This document shows, piece after piece, positions 1-5,103 of a stretch of 5,103 nucleotides of DNA. This DNA is from an uncultured Spartobacteria bacterium (GTDB lineage: Bacteria; Verrucomicrobiota; Verrucomicrobiia; Chthoniobacterales; UBA6821). The position numbers and the translations under genes were made by a program. The notes under the pieces are model-generated. The model ran no database searches and was not told where the DNA came from. It worked only from the letters and a program-made list of their open reading frames with translations. Position 1 is the stretch's first letter. Each line of letters starts with the position of its first letter. The DNA lies in NCBI GenBank assembly GCA_903831635.1, contig CAIKYN010000197.1:1-5103 (forward strand). Reading direction: 5' to 3'.

Positions 1-1
1 C

Positions 2-709
2 GGATACAAAAACCGCCTGGATTGGTTCCTTAAAAACCGTCCGGAACTTTGTCGCAATCTTATCGAAATGAATGGGGGGGTGTCCGAGGGACCTAATGCA
101 TTCCACCTGCTCACGGTGACTCCCAGAAAACGCCTGGAAAGCATCCTTCGATACATGTTCGACGAGGATGAGTTTCTTTCGCCACATGGAATACGCTCGG
201 TTTCCAAATACCATGAGAATCATCCCTACACCTACACTGTGAATGGTGAGGTCTACTCCGTTGATTATGAGCCCGGGGAGGGGAAAACCCGGATGTTTGG
301 TGGGAACTCGAATTGGCGTGGCCCTGTCTGGATGCCGATCAACTTTCTGATCATCCGCTCACTCAAGATGTACGGGCAATTCTACGGCGACACTTTCAAG
401 GTCGAGTTCCCAACGCGTTCAGGGAACTGGGTAAACTTGACCGAGGCATCAAATCTTCTGACTCGGCGCGTCACTTCACTCTTCCTCCCCGACGCCCAAG
501 GAAATCGTCCGTGCCATGGTGGTGATATCCGTTATGCGTCCGATCCTCACTGGAAGGATCTTCTTCTCTTTAACGAGTATTTTCACGGCGACACGGGACG
601 CGGATGCGGAGCCAGTCATCAGACTGGATGGACTGCACTGGTGGCCGAACTTCTGGCCAACGAAAACCCCGTCCTTCAGGATAATCTTTTGCATCAAGGC
701 AATCATTGA
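2..709 (+). CDS. GH63/MGH1-like glucosidase, C-terminal part (5' end outside window)
   Basis: The frame is open from base 2, so the Met codon at 68 is internal and the gene begins before the window; 235 residues are visible. The fragment is the C-terminal half of an (alpha/alpha)6-barrel glycoside hydrolase related to mannosyl-oligosaccharide glucosidase, of the kind found in large (about 900-residue) bacterial proteins. Visible family motifs are DEDEFLSPHGIRS (nt 161-199), the substrate-groove motif GGNSNWRGPVW (nt 299-331), and NEYFHGDTGRG followed by GASHQTGWT (nt 572-634). By analogy with GH63 and GH37 enzymes, the Glu of NEYF (nt 575-577) is the probable catalytic base; the catalytic acid lies upstream, out of view. 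The enzyme should release glucose from an alpha-glucoside such as an oligosaccharide or glucosylglycerate, but the substrate cannot be read from this part. A run of seven G at 74-80 stays in frame. The downstream glucose-dehydrogenase-like gene supports glucose as product. Confidence 0.88.
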   Translation, partial: GYKNRLDWFLKNRPELCRNLIEMNGGVSEGPNAFHLLTVTPRKRLESILRYMFDEDEFLSPHGIRSVSKYHENHPYTYTVNGEVYSVDYEPGEGKTRMFGGNSNWRGPVWMPINFLIIRSLKMYGQFYGDTFKVEFPTRSGNWVNLTEASNLLTRRVTSLFLPDAQGNRPCHGGDIRYASDPHWKDLLLFNEYFHGDTGRGCGASHQTGWTALVAELLANENPVLQDNLLHQGNH

Positions 710-726
710 AGTGCCTTAAGTCGCAG

Positions 727-748
727 ATTGTGACAGTGTTGTCATAAT
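727..748. promoter_or_regulatory. Imperfect inverted repeat, candidate operator
   Basis: ATTGTGACA and TGTCATAAT are 9-bp arms around a GTGT spacer, with one mismatch that would be a G-U pair in RNA. The repeat starts 18 bp after the glucosidase stop codon and ends 59 bp before the dehydrogenase ATG. No T-run follows, so an intrinsic terminator is unlikely. The spacing does not fit a CRP site: TGTGA and TCATA are 8 bp apart rather than 6. A dimeric repressor or activator site controlling the dehydrogenase gene is the simplest reading; the cognate regulator is not in the window. Confidence 0.4.
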
Positions 749-807
749 CACCGAATGTACTCGCAGAGTGGAGCCCCCGCTAAGGTATATCTTATTAATC
801 AAACACC

Positions 808-1575
808 ATGAAACTCGCAGGAAAAGTAGCACTCGTCACCGGCAGCGCCCAAGGAATTGGACAAGCCATTGCCATCCGTCTTGCCCAAGAAGGGGCCGAC
901 ATCATTGTCGATGATCGTGCCCTGGGACAGAGCGCTCAGGATACAGCAGATGCCATCACGGCACTGGGACGCAGGGTTCATATGATCCAAGGGGATCTTG
1001 CAAATACTGATGACGATCGCCGTGTCATTACCGAGGGCGTCGAGAAGATGGGGAAGATCGACATTCTGGTGAACAATGCCGGCGTCGAGAAGCATGCCGA
1101 TTTCTGGGATGTCACCGAGAAGGATTTCGATTTCGTCCTTCAGATCAACTTGCGTGGCACCTTCTTCATCACGCAGGATTTTGTGAATCACCTGCGTGCC
1201 ACGAACCGTCCCGGACGCGTTATCAATATCAGCTCCGTGCATGAGGAACTCCCTTTTCCTCACTTCTCCACCTATTGTGCGAGCAAGGGCGCCCTCAAAA
1301 TGCTCTGCCGCGACCTCGCGGTCGAACTCGGCCCCCTCGGGATCACGGTAAACAACATTGCTCCGGGAGCCATCGCCACGCCGATCAACACCGCCCTGCT
1401 GAATAATCCCCAACTCCTCGCCCTTCTGGAGTCGAAGATCCCCCTTGGTCGTCTCGGTAAGCCCGACGATGTTTCAGGCCTCGCCGCGTTCCTGGCTTCC
1501 GATGATGCCTCCTATGTCACGGGAGCCACCTTCGTCGTGGATGGCGGACTCTTGCACAACTATCACGAGCAGTAA
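808..1575 (+). CDS. SDR-family oxidoreductase, probable glucose 1-dehydrogenase
   Basis: This is a complete 255-residue classical short-chain dehydrogenase. It shows the Rossmann motif TGSAQGIG (11-18), NNAG (89-92), the catalytic tetrad Asn114, Ser143, Tyr156 and Lys160 (YCASK), and PGAIATPIN (186-194), and it ends with a YVTGATFVVDGG segment. The stretches SSVHEELPFP, YCASKGALK and NNIAPGAIATPIN match Bacillus-type glucose 1-dehydrogenases closely, so the likely reaction is glucose plus NAD(P)+ to gluconolactone in the cytoplasm. Asp36 at the end of the second beta strand usually favours NAD+, while the adjacent Arg37 aligns with an Arg of Bacillus glucose dehydrogenase; cofactor choice is therefore open. 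The ATG at 808 puts the Rossmann motif at the usual distance from the N-terminus, but no Shine-Dalgarno sequence precedes it. It lies 98 bp behind the glucosidase on the same strand. Substrate assignment among SDRs is uncertain. Confidence 0.88.
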   Translation: MKLAGKVALVTGSAQGIGQAIAIRLAQEGADIIVDDRALGQSAQDTADAITALGRRVHMIQGDLANTDDDRRVITEGVEKMGKIDILVNNAGVEKHADFWDVTEKDFDFVLQINLRGTFFITQDFVNHLRATNRPGRVINISSVHEELPFPHFSTYCASKGALKMLCRDLAVELGPLGITVNNIAPGAIATPINTALLNNPQLLALLESKIPLGRLGKPDDVSGLAAFLASDDASYVTGATFVVDGGLLHNYHEQ

Positions 1576-1627
1576 GGCAACAAGGCTGCAATACTGCAAG
1601 AGAGAGCATCAAGGTCAGAGAGAAGCC

Positions 1628-2392
1628 CTACTTGCCAATCAGTTCAATGGCCGTATCGAAGGGTTTGCTCGGGACCTTGATCGAGCCGTCCAGAGGCATG
1701 CTCATTTCACAGATCAGGTAAATGGCTCCGGCAATACTCACGGAACAGAAAAACAGAACCATGGCCACAGTTCCATTCCGCGGGGCGAAGAGTCCGTAGA
1801 CAAACGTCAGAAACGTGATCCAGAAGACCGGGATTACCACGAGTTTTATCGGGAGTTTCGAGGAAGACTCCACGGCGATCTGCCAGCGTTCACGATTGAG
1901 GTCGGCCAGGGTCTGCAGGGCAAGATTTCTCAGTTGAATGGATGCTGAGTCATCAGCTTTGAGTGATGCGATCGCCACGGTCAATGTGGTCACAGGTGCT
2001 TCGTTCTTAAATGCCTCCGAACTCTTTCTCCTCTTACTGCTATCCGTAGGCCAGATGTCCCCACGGACTATGGCCACACGTTCCTTCAGTCTCTGGTGCA
2101 ATGGGGCGGCCTCGGGGCCATAGTTCTTGAGAGTCGTGTCGAGATTGATGGCGTTGGCGGCTGCCTCATTGATCAAGACATTGACTCGGTCATAGGTTCC
2201 TTTTGAAGAGGAGACCAGTAGCCCCAGAATCAGGGCCGCCATGGTGGCAATGAGTCCTGCTCCAAGCTTAACGCTATCCAAGGACTCCTTGCTGAGGTGA
2301 TGTGCAGGGAGAAAGCGCTGGAAGAAAAGTCCACACAAGGCTCCTCCGAAAATGCAGAGAAAGGCAATAGAGGCGATCAGATAGGAATTCAT
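1628..2392 (-). CDS. DUF4239 (bestrophin-like domain) membrane protein
   Basis: The protein has 254 residues and four predicted membrane helices: about 3-25, 43-62, 182-202 and 207-229. A soluble, mostly helical region of some 120 residues sits between helices 2 and 3. The N-terminal pattern is typical of the DUF4239 family, which resembles bestrophin channels: a first helix, then the LPAHHLSKES linker, then VKLGAGLIATMAALILGLLV. So is the C-terminal CEMSMPLDGSIKVPSKPF segment after the last helix. The function is not established; transport or channel activity is only suggested by the fold name. It starts 31 bp after the flavoprotein stop codon on the same strand and may be the last gene of a ppc-flavoprotein-DUF4239 transcript. 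It converges with the dehydrogenase gene (52 bp between stops). Its ATG has no clear Shine-Dalgarno sequence (CACCGG directly before it). Confidence 0.82.
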   Translation of the reverse strand: MNSYLIASIAFLCIFGGALCGLFFQRFLPAHHLSKESLDSVKLGAGLIATMAALILGLLVSSSKGTYDRVNVLINEAAANAINLDTTLKNYGPEAAPLHQRLKERVAIVRGDIWPTDSSKRRKSSEAFKNEAPVTTLTVAIASLKADDSASIQLRNLALQTLADLNRERWQIAVESSSKLPIKLVVIPVFWITFLTFVYGLFAPRNGTVAMVLFFCSVSIAGAIYLICEMSMPLDGSIKVPSKPFDTAIELIGK

Positions 2393-2423
2393 CCGGTGAA
2401 TCTATGCTGATTGAAGTAACAAA

Positions 2424-3671
2424 TTAAACGCAAAGCGTGTCCGTGGATATTGACCTAGGGTCAGAGTTCAAATACCGGAGCGACCCAAGCGCGGCTCGTG
2501 ATCCTGTTGTTAAGCATCCCTGCAGGAGATATCCGCCCGTGGGAGCTTCCCAATCGATCATTTCACCCGCGACAAAGAGGCCAGGGTGATTTTTAAGCAT
2601 CAGATCCTCATTTAATTCCTCAAACGAGACACCACCCGCTGAGGAAATGGCCTCGGCGATCGGTCTCGGGGCGGTGAGGGGAATCGGTAATCTCTTGGCA
2701 AAACTGGCCAAGGCATGGGGGTCGTCACGAGTTTCAGGAGGAGCCAAGGTACTAAGAAGAGCATGAGCGGCATTTCCAAGACGCCAGACCTTCTTGGCCG
2801 AGTTGATGAAATCACCTGAATAAGAGGAGATTTTCTGCACTAATTCCTCTGAGGAAAAGGTGGGCTTCAAATCAATAAAGAGGAGGGGGTGTGCCATGGA
2901 TCTTAAGGAATGCCCCAACTGGTAGATGGCTCCTCCTTCCACTCCATAGGCTGTGATCATCAGTTCGCCATGAATCGTGATATTCCCAGCAGTAACCGCG
3001 ATGTTTTTCAGAGGTTCTCCCGCCACAAGTGGGATGATGTCCGGATGCCAGTGTGTCTCCCAGCCACAGTTAGCCGCTTGGAAAGGCGCAACCGAAATCC
3101 CGAGTTGCTGAAATAGGGGAACCCACTGCGCGTTCGACCCAGTTTCCGGCCAGGAAGCTCCTCCCAAAGCAAAAATAACAGCATCAAAAGAGTTTGTGAT
3201 CATGCCCTCTGGAGTGGAGAACTCCAGTTCTATCCGGGCATCCTTCTGGGTGATCTTTTGTAAATCATGGCGCGCCTCCACCCTGACTCCTTGATTCTTA
3301 ATTCTTTGAACCCAGCGACGCAGTAGAGGAGCGGCCTTGAATTCCTTGGGGAATACCCTTCCGCTTGTCCCAATGAAGGTTTCAATTCCAAGTCCCGAAG
3401 CCCACGCTCTCGCATCTTCGTTACTGAAGTCCTTCAGTAGTGATGTCCAGTATCCAGATTTAAAGCTTCCGTGATACCTCTCTTCAAAACGATCTAGACT
3501 GTCCGAATGAGTGAGGTTGAGCCCACCATGTCCGGCTACCAGAAATTTCCTTCCGACAGAGGGCTTTCCTTCAAAGAGAGTAATGCTGAGATCTGTACCA
3601 AGAGGCGCCTTGGTAGCCGTTTCGGCAGCCATAAGGCCAGCAGGACCGCCGCCAACGATTCCAAGATTCAT
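2424..3671 (-). CDS. FAD-dependent flavoprotein, TIGR03862 / HI0933-YhiN superfamily
   Basis: This is a complete 415-residue soluble oxidoreductase. The N-terminus MNLGIVGGGPAGLMAAE is a dinucleotide-binding fold (GGGPAG at 7-12), with Glu34 at the end of beta2 placed to hold the FAD ribose. GRKFLVAGHGGLNLTHSD (40-57) is the family signature next to the flavin. The C-terminal GLFVAGEMIDWEAPTGGYLL (364-383) is the second FAD-contacting motif. The wording GEMIDWEAPTGGYLLQ, rather than the YhiN/BaiN-type GEVLDxxGxTGGYN, points to the TIGR03862 (PP_4765-like) subgroup, whose substrate is unknown. No membrane segment or signal peptide is visible. The start is well set by the Rossmann motif, but no Shine-Dalgarno sequence is present. 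The gene follows ppc after 49 bp and precedes the DUF4239 gene by 31 bp. The assignment to a flavoprotein is firm; any specific reaction is not. Confidence 0.88.
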   Translation of the reverse strand: MNLGIVGGGPAGLMAAETATKAPLGTDLSITLFEGKPSVGRKFLVAGHGGLNLTHSDSLDRFEERYHGSFKSGYWTSLLKDFSNEDARAWASGLGIETFIGTSGRVFPKEFKAAPLLRRWVQRIKNQGVRVEARHDLQKITQKDARIELEFSTPEGMITNSFDAVIFALGGASWPETGSNAQWVPLFQQLGISVAPFQAANCGWETHWHPDIIPLVAGEPLKNIAVTAGNITIHGELMITAYGVEGGAIYQLGHSLRSMAHPLLFIDLKPTFSSEELVQKISSYSGDFINSAKKVWRLGNAAHALLSTLAPPETRDDPHALASFAKRLPIPLTAPRPIAEAISSAGGVSFEELNEDLMLKNHPGLFVAGEMIDWEAPTGGYLLQGCLTTGSRAALGSLRYLNSDPRSISTDTLCV

Positions 3672-3688
3672 CGGCCAGGAGCAATTGG

Positions 3689-3717
3689 ATAAAATAACTT
3701 AATAAACGTAAAAACAA
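3689..3717 (-). promoter_or_regulatory. Weak sigma70-like promoter candidate before the flavoprotein gene
   Basis: Read on the minus strand, TTGTTT (3717-3712) and TTTTAT (3694-3689) are separated by exactly 17 bp in an AT-rich intergenic stretch, ending 17 bp before the flavoprotein ATG. The matches to the consensus are modest (3 of 6 and 4 of 6), and such elements occur by chance in AT-rich DNA. The -35 box overlaps the descending arm of the hairpin at 3710-3736. If real, it would let the flavoprotein and DUF4239 genes be transcribed separately from ppc. Confidence 0.22.
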
Positions 3718-3736
3718 CTCTTATCCTGTTGTTCTT
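3710..3736 (-). terminator. Weak hairpin plus T-run at the end of ppc
   Basis: On the minus strand, AAGAACAAC and GTTGTTTTT can pair over 9 bp, with one G-U pair, around a 9-base loop that contains the ppc stop codon. The second arm ends in five T. The shape is that of an intrinsic terminator, but only two G-C pairs support the stem, so it is probably inefficient. Partial termination or attenuation between ppc and the flavoprotein gene is the most it may do. Confidence 0.25.
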
Positions 3737-5103
3737 AATCCGCTTGCAATAGCATTAATTGAGAGGAGAACACGTGGGAGAAGGGCATCCGCCTTGGCAG
3801 GATTCTCTGTGCGGGCGGTACGCCATTCCTTGATGGTGGCAATCTGCTGCTCATGGAGAAGGGCTAGGGCCCGGGCTCTAAGCTGGAGAGTTTTGCCCAT
3901 GCGAGGGCGTCGCTCCTCTAGGCTTCCTCCAAAGACCTTCCGGAGTTGTTCCCGTGTTCGTTGGAATTCCTCGGAGATGATCCCGAAGATACTCTCGCGG
4001 ACTTCCACATCGGTTACCAGAGCCGCATAATCCTTCATAATCGGGAGGTCGGCACTCGCCATGTTAGTTTCTACATTAGAGAGAACATAATACAGGAAGG
4101 AGTAGTTCCTTAGTTCCGACTGCAGCGTCTTGAAGAGTTCGGGCTGTTCTTTCTCTAAGGCCTCAAGGGCGCTTCCGACGCCGAACCAACCGGGGAGGTA
4201 GTAGCGGCATTGGTTCCAGCTAAAGACCCAAGGAATGGCTCGTAGGTCGGCTAGACTGCGTTGTCCAGAGCGGCGCTTGGGGCGTGAACCGATACGGCTC
4301 GACTCTAGGGCGTCGATCGGAGTTGCCTGATCATAGAAGGTGATGAATCCCGGGGCATCGATCAGTCCCCGATAAGCCTTGCGGCTTGCCTTGGCCAGAT
4401 AGTCGGCAATGCGAGAGCATGTACCAGTCTCTCTGCCCGGGCGGTTTCCCGCAAGGGAGATGCCGGTGACTCCGGCGAGGAGGAGTTCAAGATGATAGGT
4501 GGCTGTGGAGACATCAGCGTATTTCTGGGCGATCGTCTCTCCTTGCTCCGTCATCCGATGATCACCCTGAAGGGCTCCTGCAGGGAGTGCATCTAGGAAG
4601 AGATGGGTTGGACCTGCGCCGCGGCTGATGGTTCCGCCTCGACCATGGAAAAAGCGCAGGGTGACACCTGATTCGGCAGCGACTCTGGTCATGGCCTGCT
4701 GAGCCTCATGCAAACCCCACTGACTGGCCATGATGCCGCAATCCTTGTTACTGTCGCTATAGCCGATCATGACCTGCTGGACCGGGAGTCGTCCATCGCG
4801 GTGGATCAGAGAAGCCTTGGCAACTGGTTCGGCAAGAAACTCCCTGATCAGTGAAGGACTGCGCTCCAGATCATCGAGTGTTTCAAAGAGCGGCACAATC
4901 GGCAGGGGAGAGGAAAGGATCCCGTTCTTCCAATCGGTCAGACCTGCCTCGCGGGCGAGTATCGGAATCACCAGCAGGTCGGAAAGCTGACGGGTCATGC
5001 TGATGATGAGAGCCCCAACGCCCTCCCTCCCATGTTCCCTGATGTGCTCGCGCAGGGTATCGTAGCAATTCAGGACGGCATCGGCCTCGGTGCCAAGGCC
5101 AAG
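3721..5103 (-). CDS. ppc: Phosphoenolpyruvate carboxylase, C-terminal part (5' end outside window)
   Basis: The enzyme makes oxaloacetate and phosphate from phosphoenolpyruvate and bicarbonate, replenishing the TCA cycle in the cytoplasm. The frame is open to the window edge, and 461 residues are visible, about half of the usual 880-950; the Met at 4998 is internal. Family motifs in order (numbered from that Met) are the upstream REHGREGVGALIISMTRQLSD, PLFETLDDL (36-44), MIGYSDSNKD (77-86), the catalytic FHGRGGTISR (117-126), MTEQGETIAQKYA (149-161), IGSRPKRR (236-243), DLRAIPWVFSW (251-261) and the C-terminal INAIASGLRTTG (414-425). His118, Arg120 and Arg126 correspond to E. coli His579, Arg581 and Arg587. 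Of the aspartate-inhibitor ligands, Arg587 and Arg832 (here Arg126, Arg374) are kept, while Lys773 is Ser315 and Asn881 is Thr423. The catalytic His138 region is outside the window. The C-terminus is intact, so the visible part shows no sign of decay. Confidence 0.96.
   Translation of the reverse strand, partial: LGLGTEADAVLNCYDTLREHIREHGREGVGALIISMTRQLSDLLVIPILAREAGLTDWKNGILSSPLPIVPLFETLDDLERSPSLIREFLAEPVAKASLIHRDGRLPVQQVMIGYSDSNKDCGIMASQWGLHEAQQAMTRVAAESGVTLRFFHGRGGTISRGAGPTHLFLDALPAGALQGDHRMTEQGETIAQKYADVSTATYHLELLLAGVTGISLAGNRPGRETGTCSRIADYLAKASRKAYRGLIDAPGFITFYDQATPIDALESSRIGSRPKRRSGQRSLADLRAIPWVFSWNQCRYYLPGWFGVGSALEALEKEQPELFKTLQSELRNYSFLYYVLSNVETNMASADLPIMKDYAALVTDVEVRESIFGIISEEFQRTREQLRKVFGGSLEERRPRMGKTLQLRARALALLHEQQIATIKEWRTARTENPAKADALLPRVLLSINAIASGLRTTG

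Noticed and set aside
74..80. Run of seven G in the glucosidase gene as a possible phase-variation tract or frameshift
   Set aside because: The frame is intact on both sides and family motifs continue to the stop codon; seven bases is short for a phase-variable tract.
799..1413. 204-codon open frame on the minus strand opposite the dehydrogenase
   Set aside because: It lies antisense to a gene with full SDR motifs, and its translation resembles no family I recognise. It is a codon-bias shadow.
1576..1627. Convergent gap between dehydrogenase and DUF4239 genes, searched for a bidirectional terminator
   Set aside because: Only short AGAGAG and CTGCA repetitions are present; there is no stable stem and no T-run on either strand.
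1445..1948. 167-codon plus-strand frame spanning the dehydrogenase end and the DUF4239 gene
   Set aside because: It overlaps two well-supported genes, has low-complexity composition and shows no family motifs.
2427..2437. ACGC-AAA-GCGT mini-hairpin at the flavoprotein stop codon
   Set aside because: The 4-bp stem with a 3-base loop and an interrupted T-rich tail is too weak to call a terminator.
2451..2463. TGACC-TAG-GGTCA inverted repeat
   Set aside because: It is only 5 bp per arm and lies inside the flavoprotein coding sequence with no T-run. A chance palindrome is likely.
4738..4740. Cys87 in the PEPC SDSNKDCG motif, where Gly is common
   Set aside because: The position is not strictly conserved (E. 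coli has Ala), so it does not by itself suggest loss or change of function.
4883..5068. Short minus-strand frame inside ppc
   Set aside because: It is an alternative frame within a strongly conserved PEPC segment; the PEPC frame is open through the window edge.

Overview
This window is a compact, protein-coding stretch of bacterial chromosome, about 95% coding by my count. It holds five genes, two of them cut by the window edges. No RNA genes, insertion sequences, CRISPR arrays, phage genes or large repeats were found. GC content looks moderate, slightly above 50% by eye. None of the three visible start codons has a convincing Shine-Dalgarno sequence. The phosphoenolpyruvate carboxylase (PEPC) is of a type unlike E. 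coli's, with SNVETN and ISRGAG motifs. Together these suggest a non-proteobacterial lineage; something in or near the Verrucomicrobiota/Planctomycetota is my guess, from memory of protein style only.

Left part, plus strand. The C-terminal 235 residues of a large bacterial GH63/MGH1-like alpha-glucosidase (2-709) are followed after 98 bp by a complete short-chain dehydrogenase that closely resembles glucose 1-dehydrogenase (808-1575). The gap contains an imperfect 9-bp inverted repeat (727-748) placed like an operator. The pair makes sense as glucose release followed by glucose oxidation.

Right part, minus strand. Read in the direction of transcription, the order is the C-terminal 461 residues of PEPC (ppc, 5103-3721), a TIGR03862-type FAD flavoprotein of the HI0933/YhiN superfamily (3671-2424), and a four-helix DUF4239/bestrophin-like membrane protein (2392-1628). 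Gaps of 49 and 31 bp allow a single transcript, although a weak hairpin and a weak promoter-like sequence lie between ppc and the flavoprotein gene. The DUF4239 gene converges on the dehydrogenase gene with 52 bp between the stop codons and no recognisable terminator.

The genes look like ordinary metabolic chromosome content, and I do not see a clearly new system. The most checkable oddity is in PEPC. Two of the four residues that bind the feedback inhibitor aspartate in the E. coli enzyme are replaced here (Lys773 by Ser, Asn881 by Thr), and the glycine-rich active-site loop is altered. This suggests weakened or different allosteric control.
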